From: Strongylocentrotus purpuratus
Lineage: Eukaryota; Echinodermata; Echinoidea; Camarodonta; Strongylocentrotidae
Reading direction: 5' to 3'
Length of the DNA stretch: 64,000 bases
Assembly (NCBI RefSeq): GCF_000002235.5
Contig: NW_022145607.1
Location: 36,550,529-36,614,528, forward strand
The notes beneath the pieces are model-generated. The model made no database searches and had not been told where the DNA came from. It saw nothing but the letters and a program-made list of their open reading frames with translations. The translations under genes were made by a program, and so were the position numbers. How positions within the stretch are numbered: position 1 is the first letter of the stretch; the number at the start of each line of letters is the position of its first letter. Shown here piece after piece: positions 48,696 through 60,537 of the stretch.

Positions 48696-51600
48696 CCTCT
48701 CTCATCCTGTCTCTCTTCCCCCTTTTCCGCCCCTCTCTCCCTCTTTCTCTCCCCCTCTCTCTCTCTCCCTCTCCCATCCTGTCTCTCTTTCGCTCTTTCC
48801 CCCTTTTCCGCCCCTCTCTCTCTCATCCCCTCTCTCTTCTCTCTGTCTGTCTCTTTCTCCCTCTCTCTTCCCCTCATACCCTCTATTCCATCACCTTCGA
48901 TGGGTGTGACCCATCACCATGACGACCCCTCCTGCTTGACTCCACCCCATACCTCAGAGTACAGGGAAGCGTTTAACAGCTTTGATCGTAATAACGATGG
49001 CGTCATATCAGTGGATGAGTTTGGTGACGTCATCAGGACGTTGGGTCAGAACCCTACTAAAAAAGACATTGAGGACGCTGTCAAGAGATTTGATGAAAAC
49101 AGTAAGTAATGAAGATTAAAATCAAAGTCAAGGAAGTTGAGCCCTGTTTATGATGGTGGTGTTGTATGGTGTCTTGTTGAGAGTTGTAGTGGTGGTGTTG
49201 ATGACAGGAATGGTATTTGTGGTGCTGGGGGTGTTTCACAAAGATCTTAAAGGGAGTGGATCGCCAGTTTCCATGTGCAGAAGGCCATAATTCGCTGACA
49301 CCAGACTTGGTGGAAATACCATTAATGGGGGTACAATTTTGCACACAGCAAACCCATAGTCCAGTCAAGAATTACCCCCAATCTCTGGGAGAGCTCGAGA
49401 GTCTTCGGCAAATCAAAGCATTACATAAGGTCCAATGGTCATAAAACTCAAGGCTAACCCTGGTGATTGACAACACCTGTTATTGGGTAAACACCCGAAC
49501 GGTGTCGAATTCCCCATGAGAGCCGACTACTCAGTAGCCTCTTGTCGATGCCCTCGCGCTGTTGGAGTCTCTAAATTCTGACGAGCGAAGCGAGTCAGAG
49601 AAACCGAGGCGCTTGCGCTGAGGGCCTCTTGACAAGTGATCTGAATTATATATTCATGAGACCCGATTTCCTACTGAATTATGCATGTCTAGACCACAGC
49701 GATTGTGTGTGTGTACGTGTGTATTCGGGATTGCCCAACTAGGCTAGTCTGCAAGCACAGACCCTAATTTGACACTTTATCAAAAAATCATTGTGCCTTG
49801 AGAGAAGCCTAGCCCAGCTTTCTACTGGTACCTACTAGTTGTACCAATATAGGTCAGGAGCAGCTATAGTACGTGGCATATGGTAGTCTTCTAGTGCACA
49901 CTCTCTTTTACGACTAACCAGGGTTTGTGCTTGCAGACTACAACTAGGCGGCCAGTCTCGCTCTCACGGAGGGAATTCGCACAGAGCGGTAGATATTACG
50001 TCATAGTAGCTCTCTCTGATTGGATGACTTTCACCGACTTCTCTAGGGTCGGAATATTCGCCAAACAAAGTAAAACATAAGAAATTCAGATCACTTGTCA
50101 AGAGGCCCTCAGCCCTCAGCCCTCAGCCCTCGTCAGAATTTAGAGACTCCAACAGCGCGAGGGCATCGACAAGAGGCTAACTACTCAGTGACTTTATCTC
50201 TTAGGCTGCGTTCATGCTTAAATTTTGAAGGCAGAATGAGCGATCTGAAACGCTCATCGTAAACGCTCATCGTGATCGCAGTTCCACGATGCACTGTTCA
50301 TGCTTACTTCTCTGGCTCCCCCAGGCAATTCTCAGTGTGTGGCCTTAATTGGTCTTCCAGCTGGATTCGCAAACCTTCACTGTGCATGCTACGTAGACCC
50401 ACTAGAGGTCAGTGAGTTGACCCCATTTAAACGCGTTTACAAATTGTAAACGCATCTTTTTGTGAGTTTACGATCGGCGATCGTGATCGCCGTTTTTCGG
50501 TGATTCTACAAAAGTGAGCTAAGACGCAACCGTGTTTTAAACTAAACGCGTAACAGATGCCTGATTCTGGCCGTCAAAATCAAGCATGAACGCGCCCTTA
50601 GTTGGACTTAACAATATTATGGAAAGCCGTTAGCGTCTTTGATAATGTTTTGTAAAAGTTCTTTTAAAAGACATACAATGTTGATTCAAATCATTCATAT
50701 TTTCTATTATCAAGGAGATTTCATGATCTTGATGTGGAATTTATGAAAAGTCTAAGATACTTGAATTTTCGCTCTTGAATATGTTTTATTTTAGGAGTAC
50801 AAATGGCTCTCTATAATTCTTAGGTCCAACTTAGAGTTAAGTTAGACTTAGGATCTTTGTGAACCCCCCCCCCTGATGTTGGTGGCGTTGGTGTGTGTGT
50901 GTGTGTGTGTGTGTGTTAGTGATAATGTTTTGGGTGTTTTGGGGTGCTGGTGGTTGTGGTGTTGGTGGGGTAACCCGACACATGCTCCGCCGACGATTGC
51001 TCCGCCGACATTTACTCCGCAAAACGCGACAATTGCTCCGCGACATTTGCTCGGCGACATTTGCTCCGACGTCAAATGCTCCGCCGACAGTTGCTCCGCC
51101 GACAGTTGCTCCGCCGACAGTTGCTCCGCCGACAATTGCTCCGCCGACAGATGCTCCGCCGACAATTGCTCCGCCGACAATTGCTCCGCCGACAATTGCT
51201 CCGCCGTCAATTGCTCCGCAAAACGCGACAATTGCTCCGCCGACATTTGCTCCGCCTGAAGCGACACTTGCTCCGCCGACATTTGCTCCGCCGACAATTG
51301 CTCCGCCGACAATTGCTCCGCCTGAAGCGACAATTGCTCCGCCGACATTTGCTCCGCCTGAAGCGACAATTGCTCCGCCGACATTTGCTCCGCCGACAAT
51401 TGCTCCGCCGACAATTGCTCCGCCTGAAGCGACAATTGCTCCGCCGACATTTGCTCCGCCGACATTTGCTCCACCGACATTTGCTCCGCCGACAATTGCT
51501 CCGCCTGAAGCGACAATTGCTCCGCCGACATTTGCTCCGACGACATTTGCTCCGCCCAAAAAGTGTCCCATAAACTACAAATGCTACTAGTACTACGACA

Positions 51601-53066
51601 ATTGCTCCGCCTGAAGCGACAATTGCTCCGGTGACATTTGCTCCGCCGACAATTGCTCCGACGACATTTGCTCCGCATGAAGCGACACTTGCTCCGGTGA
51701 CATTTGCTCCGACGACATTTGCTCCGCCCAAAAAGTGTCCCATTAAATACAAATGCTACTAGTACTACGACAAATGCTTCGCCGACAATATCTTCTTTAC
51801 ACCTATTTTTTTCGTTTTTTTTTTTCTTCTTCATTTTCTGAATGCATTTCTTGAAATAATGTAGATGAAATGAAATGAATGAATGTTGATGAAGTGGGAG
51901 GAAAAAGGAGTTACCTAAAAGTCATTTCGAATATACTGAAATAACTTTCCATCTATCACTGTACGTCCCATATAATGTATACTAAACACTCATTACATGT
52001 CGTGGGAAGTTTAAAAAAAAAAGTAGAGCAGCAAGCCACATTCCCCAATACGCGCATACCTCCTAGTTAATTTCAAGTAGCTCATCAATATGTAATACCT
52101 GAAATTACCTCGATCAATGCATCTTACTAGGTAAAGCATTATACAATGTAATAGGTCATCATGGAAGTTTAGAAAATAAGTAAGGGGGATTTACCAAGTG
52201 TTGATCTTTTTAAGAGTTTTATAAAGAAACAAAAAGATATTGAATATTTCTCAGCGAAAAAAAGGAACAAGCTTGTTTCGCATTTTAAGAAATGGCGATT
52301 TGACTTATGATACTTATGTTGATTTAACTTTTATTCCTGTGCCCCCTCACTCCCCTTTATGCACTGGAGTTCAAACTATGATTTATATGTGTACAGTGTA
52401 TTTTTTTTTACTATAATGTTTTTTTTTTATAACTTTCTTGTCCTTTCATTATTGTTAGTTGTTCTTATACATATTGGTTTTTTTGTTTGTCTAATTATTA
52501 CCAATGACTTGTAAAATATGTAATTTGTATATGATTGAAAATTTAATAAACACACAAATATAAAAAAAAAAGTTGAGAAAATAAGGGCACTTATATACGT
52601 AAGGAAGAGAACCCATTCAGACGGGAAAATGAGATGGCAGCCTTTCTGCTTATTCACATTTATACAAATCATTTTGTTGCAGTTTGATGTTAGTTCTTCA
52701 TGATAAGCCAATTGCTCTTCTTCCGGTGGCTTCGTGAGTCCCTTAAATTATTTAGTGAAAACAAAGTACTCGAATGAAACGGAGTGTTTTGCACACTAAC
52801 ATATATATATATATTAAAGCTACATACACTTAACTAAAGGAAAGAAACCTTTAGAAAATGGACTGGATATTATTGAAAATATTATTCTAAACAAGAATGT
52901 ACTACATGATTGTATTACTTTACGTTTCAATTTCACGAGAGAAATAGAACTCGAGAGGGGGAGCAGAGAAGAAGTGATGGAAATGAAAGAAGACTAATAG
53001 CATGAGAGGAAAGAAAAGAGCAAAGAATACAAGAAAACGGTGTAAACAGGAAAAGGAGGAGCATGG

Positions 53067-53102
<36 letters not shown>

Positions 53103-56100
53103 TAGCCTTGAGCTTTGGATCAGCTAATGAGTAATACATGAAACAGATTTTGAGCGGAGTAATTATCTTTCGCCGGAGAACTTGCGTAAGGAGCTATAAT
53201 TTTATTTTTTATTTTTTTAAATCAAACATTATGGGGAATAGCAAAAAACGGTTGTCTTTTTTGCTCTTTTCTTTCCTCTCATGTTATTAGTCTTCTTTCA
53301 TTGAGGTAATTTCAGGTCTTACATATTGATGAGCTGTTTGAAATTAACTAGGAGGTATGCGCGTATTGGGGAATGTGGCTTGCTGCTCTACTTTAAAAAA
53401 AAAAACTTCCCATGACATGTAATGAGTGTTTAGTGTACATTATGTGGGACGTACAGTGATAGATGGAAAGTTATTTTAGTATATTCGAAATGACTTTTAG
53501 GCAACTGCTTTTTCCTCCCACATTATCAACATTCATTCATTTCATTTCATTTACATAATGTCATGAAATGCATTCAAAAAATGAAGAAAAAAAGAAAGAA
53601 ACAAAAACAACCCGTGAAAAAAAAATATTGTCGGCGAAGCATTTGTCGTAGTACTAGTAGCATTTGTATTTAATGGGACACTTTTTGGGCGGAGCAAATG
53701 TCGTCGGAGCAAATGTCACCGGAGCAATTGTCGCTTCAGGCGGAGCAATTGTCGGCGGAGCAATTGTCGACGGAGCAATTGTCGGCGGAGCAATTGTCGG
53801 CGGAGCAAATGTCGTCGGAGCAATTGTCGGCGGAGCATATGTCACCGGAGCAATTGTCGCTTCAGGCGGAGCAATTGTCGGCGGAGCAATTGACGGCGGA
53901 GCAAATGTCGGCGGAGCAAATGTCGGCGGAGCAATTGTCGGCGGAGCAATTGACGGCGGAGCAAATGTCGGCGGAGCAAATGTCGGCGGAGCAAATGTCG
54001 GCGGAGCAAGTGTCGCTTCAGGCGGAGCAAATGTCGGCGGAGCAAATGTCGGCGGAGCAATTGTCGCGTTTTGCGGAGCAATTGACGGCGGAGCAATTGT
54101 CGGCGGAGCAATTGTCGGAGGAGCAATTGTCGGCGGAGCATCTGTCGGCGGAGCAATTGTCGGCGGAGCAACTGTCGGCGGAGCAACTGTCGGCGGAGCA
54201 CCTGTCTGCGGAGCATTTGACGTCGGAGCAAATGTCGCGGAGCAAATGTCGCGGAGCAATTGTCGCGTTTTGCGGAGTAAATGTCGGCGGAGCAATCGTC
54301 GGCGGAGCATGTGTCATGGAACCGTTGGTGGCGGTCCTGTTGGTCTCGGTATAGGGGATGGCGGTGGTGTAGGGTGGTTATTGGAGGGGGAGGGGCGAGG
54401 TGAGCCCACGTGGAATCGGAAGCACGACTGATTAATGACATTCGGTTGAATAGGAGCATTGCTATCCCCTCCAGGAGTACAAATGGCTCTCTATAATTCT
54501 TAGGTCCAACTTAGAGTTAAGTTAGACTTAGGATCTTTGTGAACCCCCCCCCCCCCCTGATGTTGGTGGCGTTGGTGTGTGTGTGTGTGTGTGTGTGTTA
54601 GTGATAATGTTTTGGGTGTTTTGGGGTGCTGGTGGTTGTGGTGTTGGTGGCGGTCCTGTTGGTCTCGGTATAGGGGATGGCGGTGGTGTAGGGTGGTTAT
54701 TGGAGGGGGAGGGGCGAGGTGAGCCCACGTGGAATCGGAAGCACGACTGATTAATGACATTCGGTTGAATAGGAGCATTGCTATCCCCTCCACATTAAAC
54801 TCTTGGTTGCCGCTCAAGTATTAAGTAAGAATGAAAAGGAGAAAAATATTTACAAAAAGAGAAGGAGAAGGAGAAGAAGAAAAAAGAAGAAGAAGAAGAA
54901 CAGGATGGTCATGATGAAGGAGGAGGAGAAGAAGAAGAATGGATGATAATATTGAAGGTGGATAAGTAGAAGAAGAAGAAGAAGATTTTAATTTATAAAT
55001 GGAGACAGACAAAATCATGATGACTATATGACTCGTACAATGTTTTTTTTTTTATCGAAATATGTTTTCATACTCTCGCTTAAATTAGGACTTGTTTTTT
55101 TCTGCCTTTCTCTGACAGGTTGTTTATTTTCTCGTTTGTCTTTTTTCTAGAAAACGGTACAATAGAATTCAACGAGTTCATCAAGATGATTGACCTAATC
55201 CCTTTCAATGATAAGGATCAGGAACAAGAGGAACTCAGGAAAGCTTTTCAATTGTTTGACAAAGATGGCAACGGTTATATCAGGTAAGAATCATTCTTAT
55301 TAAAATCAGATTAGTGTTCTATCTAGCCCCTAATATCGGTATTAAGGATTATTTATACAAACCATTCTATTGGGAGCACATATCATATTTTGGCATATAC
55401 CCCCAAATAAAAGTTATAACAAAGCTCTGGTATATGCTAATCAACTCTTTGATGCACTTTAACTTGTGCATAATTTTGTGTTTGGACACTAGAATAAAAT
55501 CAACATAAGATAATGATCTGATTTTTACATGGTTTTAATTTTAGGGCCCATTATACAACATCATCGTCCCACAGAAGAGGTACCGTTTTTTAAAATTCTG
55601 TAATAGCTAGTGAACCTGTATGATACCATACTTTAATAAATAGGTGGATGTCAAGCATTTTGCTCCTCTTAGAGTTTCATTTGTTTGGTTTATGTTTTTA
55701 ATCTCCCACTGTCCCACAACATTGACTTGCAAATTGAATGTTCTACATTAAGCCTGTTCCAAACTGAATAATTAAAAACAAATAACTAATTGTTGTGTGT
55801 TTTACAGTGCGGCTGAGCTGAAGTTAGCCATGACTACACTAGGAGAACCTTTGACAGACGACGAAGTAGCAGAAATGATCGCCAATGCAGACATTGATCA
55901 GGATGGAAAGATTAATTACGAAGGTTAATACTTGTTACATGGTTGTTTGCCGAGAGACAAGAATATGTATGGCATTAAAAGGCGATCTCGTAAAATGGGG
56001 GTATATTACGTAACCCAAGCAATGTTTACATAAAGTATGTATCTTTGCATGTTATACATGTATGTACATATAGTTTACAGTTAAAGTATTAATTCAAAGG

Positions 56101-56404
56101 TCATGTCGAAAACCGTTTCGAAAGTAGACGGCAAGAAAGATTTATTTATTTAATGAATGGAATTAATGGTAAAGAATTTTATCTAAGTCATTCACTATTT
56201 AGAGCTATTAGAAGCAACAAAAGAAAAGAATTTCAATCGTTCTTGTTAACAATGCATATTAATTGATTATTTTTCTAACAAAAGAGTTAATCATACATTC
56301 TGAACCAAATTTAAGAATAGTGCAAACTGTACGTTCATCTCTAGTGTGAAGAGAGATAGAGTATTTTTTAGGGGGCATAGGTTGAGAGAGGGGCGGGGGG
56401 GGGG

Positions 56405-56446
<42 letters not shown>

Positions 56447-56717
56447 AGGGAGAGAGAAAGAAAGAGGGAGGGGAAGTGAGAGAGACAGGGGAGAGAGAGA
56501 GAGAGAGAAAGAGAGAGCGAGAGATTCCAATCTCTACAATGCAATGTACTTTTTTCACTTTGGGGTGCATGGGTATGTTGTTTTCTATATAGAAATGTCT
56601 TGTGACGAAATTATAACCATTTTATTCTACAAAAATAAAGAAATGACAGTCTTCTTTCTATTGTGTTTTCTTTCAGAATTCGTTGAAATGATCGTGCAGT
56701 CTTCGGAGAATTCATGA
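45529..56717 (+). CDS. Calmodulin-like four-EF-hand protein (5 coding exons, N-terminus missing)
   Basis: Exons 45529-45604, 48958-49101, 55151-55283, 55808-55923, 56677-56717 join in phase to 510 nt, 169 residues plus TGA. The order matches calmodulin: [17 protein letters not shown] precedes EF1. Loops are [36 protein letters not shown] and [12 protein letters not shown]; all have acidic or Asn ligands at 1, 3 and 5, Gly at 6, Ile at 8 and Glu at 12, so all four should bind calcium. The linker [16 protein letters not shown] differs from true calmodulin, and about 19 residues precede the calmodulin-like start, so this is a calmodulin-like paralog or a troponin C/centrin-family cousin. The first coding exon and promoter lie upstream and were not found. 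The 6-kb intron between EF1 and EF2 exons is packed with transposable elements. Confidence 0.85.
45621..46000 (+). mobile_element. Two tandem copies of TTAA-type repeat family F
   Basis: Copy 1 spans 45621-45815 and copy 2 starts at the shared TTAA 45812 and fades near 46000. Both carry CACTGCACTAC, CAGCTACTTGCGCCCTCTAT and CCGTTGGTCCCCCATGGTCC. It lies 16 bp past a splice donor. The reverse copy at 34159-34353 is single. Confidence 0.8.
46001..47548. other. Intron DNA of the calmodulin-like gene, nothing recognised
   Basis: AT-rich with GATGAT-type short repeats at 47090-47240; no exon or repeat copy seen. Confidence 0.4.
47549..48095. mobile_element. TTAA-flanked MITE, family C, with long inverted arms
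   Basis: Ends TTAAAGGGAAAGTCCACCC and GGGTGGACTTCCCCTTTAA. Complementarity continues inward for over 150 bp (for example TTGTGATCAATCAAATACAA against TTGTGTTTGATTGATCACAA). No ORF of note. Confidence 0.85.
48395..48890. repeat. CT-rich array with ~112-bp higher-order units
   Basis: A block of CTCTCATCCTGTCTCTCTTC, CCCCTTTTCCGCCCCTCTCT and variable (CT)n is repeated about four times with a slightly diverged fifth. It lies just before the EF1 exon acceptor. Confidence 0.9.
48958..49101 (+). CDS. Calmodulin-like exon: EF-hand 1 and start of EF-hand 2
   Basis: Acceptor CCATACCTCAG, donor AACA|GTAAGT. Encodes [20 protein letters not shown] then [20 protein letters not shown] and VKRFDEN; the second calcium loop is interrupted by the intron after its third residue, as often seen in calmodulin-type genes. 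Confidence 0.88.
49535..50179. mobile_element. Inverted-repeat element with 9-bp target duplication (MULE-like), 645 bp
   Basis: Ends TAGCCTCTTGTCGATGCCCT on the left and the inverse at the right; arms of about 120 bp include GTTGGAGTCTCTAAATTCTG and TGACAAGTGATCTGAATT. The 9-bp ACTACTCAG lies at 49526-49534 and 50180-50188. A 9-bp duplication is typical of Mutator-like elements. No transposase. Confidence 0.85.
49745..49940. mobile_element. Nested 196-bp inverted-repeat element with 9-bp target duplication
   Basis: Ends TAGTCTGCAAGCACAGACCC and its inverse GGGTTTGTGCTTGCAGACTA, flanked by CAACTAGGC at 49736-49744 and 49941-49949. It sits inside the larger 49535-50179 element. A related right end occurs at 60450-60476. 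Confidence 0.85.
50211..50593. mobile_element. PIF/Harbinger-like MITE with TTA target duplication
   Basis: Left end GGCTGCGTTCATGCTTAAAT and right end, inverted, GGGCGCGTTCATGCTTGATT. TTA lies at 50208-50210 and 50594-50596, and the interrupted MITE sequence CTCTTAGTTGG is restored when the element is removed. Harbinger elements duplicate TWA. Confidence 0.75.
50793..54791. repeat. 319-bp tandem duplication; first copy split by a foldback transposon
   Basis: Copy 1 is 50793-50968 plus 54324-54472; copy 2 is 54473-54791. Both run from AGGAGTACAAATGGCTCTCT to GCTATCCCCTCC and include the MITE end, a poly-C run (10 and 14), a (GT)n and TGTTTTGGGTGTTTTGGGG. They look identical apart from tract lengths. 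Confidence 0.9.
50969..54323. mobile_element. TU-type foldback transposon, 3355 bp, 8-bp target duplication
   Basis: Outer inverted arms of 15-bp tandem units (TTGCTCCGCCGACAA and variants) span 50969-51790 and 53624-54323. Non-repeated inner inverted domains span about 51791-52111 and 53303-53623. The unique centre is about 1.2 kb with no transposase. Termini are GGTAACCCGACACATGCTCC and, inverted, GGTTCCATGACACATGCTCC. GTTGGTGG flanks at 50961-50968 and 54324-54331. Sea urchin TU elements are known for exactly this modular plan. A block with AAAAAGTGTCCCAT and CTACTAGTACTACGACA occurs twice in the left arm and once in the right. Confidence 0.92.
54830..54990. repeat. (GAA/GGA)n tract
   Basis: Purine-rich stretch with AGAAGAAGAAG blocks in the EF1-EF2 intron. 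Confidence 0.9.
55151..55283 (+). CDS. Calmodulin-like exon: end of EF-hand 2 and EF-hand 3 loop
   Basis: Acceptor TTTTTTCTAG, donor ATCAG|GTAAGA, phase 2 out. Encodes [20 protein letters not shown] then a Glu/Gln-rich linker and [17 protein letters not shown]. Confidence 0.88.
55808..55923 (+). CDS. Calmodulin-like exon: EF-hand 3 exit helix and EF-hand 4 loop
   Basis: Acceptor GTTTTACAG, donor GAAG|GTTAAT, phase 1 out. Encodes [20 protein letters not shown] then [18 protein letters not shown]; very close to the matching part of calmodulin. Confidence 0.9.
56386..56530. repeat. Poly-G and (GA)n tract in the last intron
   Basis: A G run at 56396-56404 followed by GA repeats with AAAG interruptions. 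Confidence 0.9.
56677..56717 (+). CDS. Calmodulin-like last coding exon
   Basis: Acceptor TTTTCTTTCAG. Encodes [13 protein letters not shown] and TGA at 56715; the EFVEMI helix closes EF-hand 4. Confidence 0.88.
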
Positions 56718-57514
56718 GGCTGAGAGCCGAATGCTTCATAAACAGCATCCATACTTTTGACCACCACGAGTGGAGGCGGTATCTGTCCACGAAAACACCA
56801 AGTTTGCTCCAAGAACAAATCGAGAAAATTTCAAGACGTTTGTGCAAACTATAAAGCTAGTTTATTCCTAGGAGAGTTCACTGGATTGAATTAATACGGA
56901 GCATATTCGTTGCGAATTTTCTCACTATCAAGACATTAATTATGCACAGGTTCAGTGGCAATAATAATTCGTATGTATATAATCCTGAAGTGAATGTGAA
57001 TCGCACTTGCTGAAGCCCCCCCCCCCTTTCTTTGAGAAAGAAAATGTCGGGTGAAAACCATCCGTCGTCATGGTGACTGGTAGATATGGTAAATATCTGT
57101 ATGTTTAAAGACTGATATCAAAACACACTTTGCTTTTGAAGAAGGTCTCATTCTTCACTGATGTAAATAATTCGCTGACTGTTTTAAAGATAGAACTGAG
57201 TTTTGGTAACGTCAGTGCATCATGAAAGAAACTGAAAGAAATTGGAAAAGGTTGATCATGTATAGAACAAAAGAATGGGTGGATACTGCTGGCGTTCGAA
57301 TTATCGAAATGATAGGAAACGGTCACAAATTATTTGTCATCTTTATCAGGACTCAAAGTTCGGTTTGACAGGCAGACACTTTACCGACTGAGAAAACTTG
57401 CCTCCTCCTTAATGTGCTCTGGTTTCTATTTTATATTGCATATAGTTAAATATTGGGAGAATGCTAGTCGTATATTCGTAGTTCTAGTAGACGTACATTT
57501 AGTAATAGTATAAG

Positions 57515-57522
57515 AAGTAGTA

Positions 57523-57575
<53 letters not shown>

Positions 57576-57602
57576 ATAGTAGTAGTATTAGAAGTAGTTG
57601 TA

Positions 57603-57664
<62 letters not shown>

Positions 57665-57738
57665 ATTCGAAAGACTAGTATTAGTAGAAGTAGTAGTGGT
57701 GGTGTTAAAAATACTAGTATTAGTAGTAGTAGCAGTAG
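57515..57738. repeat. (GTA)n triplet array
   Basis: About 220 bp of GTA with ATA, TTG and GGT variants. Confidence 0.95.
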
Positions 57739-57743
57739 TTGTA

Positions 57744-57934
57744 CACTCTAAAAACTGAAATGTTAAATGTCAATTTAAAAGGGCCGAGGAGTGACCACTC
57801 TTTCAAAATGTCAGATTTTTTCTTTTAACCTGCTAGATTCAACCTTTATAATGTTGGATCCAGTATACATTTTGAAAGAGTGGTCACTCCTCGGCCCTTT
57901 TAAATGGTGATTTAACATATCAGTTTTTAGAGTG
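57744..57934. mobile_element. 191-bp hairpin MITE with TA target duplication
   Basis: Ends CACTCTAAAAACTG and CAGTTTTTAGAGTG, with internal complementary AAAAGGGCCGAGGAGTGACC and GGTCACTCCTCGGCCCTTTT. TA at 57742-57743 and 57935-57936, as in Tc1/mariner-type elements. Confidence 0.85.
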
Positions 57935-58569
57935 TATAGTTTTATTTGTATTATCTGATTTGTATACTCCATTGCACGTTGCACACAATGACTAGTATCA
58001 TGTTTATTGTAGATCATGGCAATCAGGGATTATAGGATAGTACATGTTGTATATAATATTACTTTCCTTGATGCTATTGAAAGTACAATGAAATGAGTGT
58101 GTAATGTATGATCAACACCTTGTAATTCTGTAAGTTTGTTCGTGTTTTTTAACTTGTTTTATTTGAAGACGTCGTAGAGGCATTTTTAGCACTGGGCTCG
58201 GACTCTTGGTAATTAATTAGCTGGTTTTAGATAGCATTAATGAGACCCTCGTGACGTACTTGGTAGAGCCTTTCATAACTGATTTGTGACGTCATTTAAA
58301 GGTGCTACATGCATATACCATTCTGATATGAAGTTACACAATATTCATCTTATCATTACATTCTTTTAAAATCTAATTAACAATGAAAAAAATAAGAAGC
58401 CAATTAGGGCCCACATATAATATATTTCTGTTACATTATAAGTCGACTGTGATATACAGGAATGTTATTCAAGTAAGGGTACTATTTTAGAAGTACTGCA
58501 GAGTCAGATGCCCGAGTTTAAGGAGGTTCAATAAATGCAGAACTGTAACATTCATTTTTAAATATGGCA

Positions 58570-58812
58570 TATTATGTGGAGGTGTTGTGGTATAGTGGTC
58601 CATTCACTTGGTTCTCTATCCAAATGGTTTGACGGTTCGAATCCCAGCCCGTCACTAACGTCCATATTAAGACATATTGCCACTCTCCAACCAGGTGAAA
58701 CCGAGTACATGGTTATTGCTGGGGTAATATAAATGCATGCAGATCCCACAGGGAGATGACTACATGTATTAATATCGATGTGGCTAAACCCTGGGTAAAT
58801 AAATTTTAATCA
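58570..58812 (+). mobile_element. tRNA-derived SINE
   Basis: TGTGGTATAGTGGTCCATTC (A box) and ACGGTTCGAATCCCAGC (B box) spaced as in a tRNA gene, then a body with ATTGCCACTCTCCAACCAGG and an AAATAAATTT tail. Confidence 0.8.

Positions 58813-60537
<1,725 letters not shown>

Larger units (their letters stand above)
49229..50872. mobile_element. Second copy of the 5300-5610 MITE, split by later insertions
   Basis: The left terminus GTGTTTCACAAAGATCTTA is at 49229-49247; the remainder, TCTCTTAGTTGGACTTAAC onward to GGATCTTTGTGAAC, resumes near 50198 and 50594 and ends at about 50872. Between them sit a TTAAAGGGAGTGG sequence, two 9-bp-TSD elements and a Harbinger-like MITE. Confidence 0.75.
56718..58535 (+). 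other. Probable 3' UTR and downstream DNA of the calmodulin-like gene
   Basis: The first clear AATAAA after the stop is at 58530-58535, so the 3' UTR could be long and would then contain the (GTA)n tract and a MITE; an earlier non-canonical signal is possible. Confidence 0.35.

Noticed and set aside
48368-48922. Ser/Leu/Pro-rich ORFs up to 184 codons before the EF1 exon
   Set aside because: Products of the CT array; they do not join the EF-hand frame, and a normal acceptor at 48957 defines the exon start.
50837-51834. Long ORFs of up to 328 codons on both strands (repeats of APPTI, LLRRQ, AEQLS, GGAIV types), with similar ORFs at 53654-54459
   Set aside because: They come from a 15-bp repeat, whose length is a multiple of three and which lacks stops, so most frames stay open on both strands. 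There is no start context or splice evidence, and the sequence is the arm of a foldback element.
58575-58650. A tRNA gene
   Set aside because: A and B boxes are present, but the acceptor stem does not pair, and the sequence continues into a SINE body and tail. The same holds near 30375-30430 and 43290-43365.
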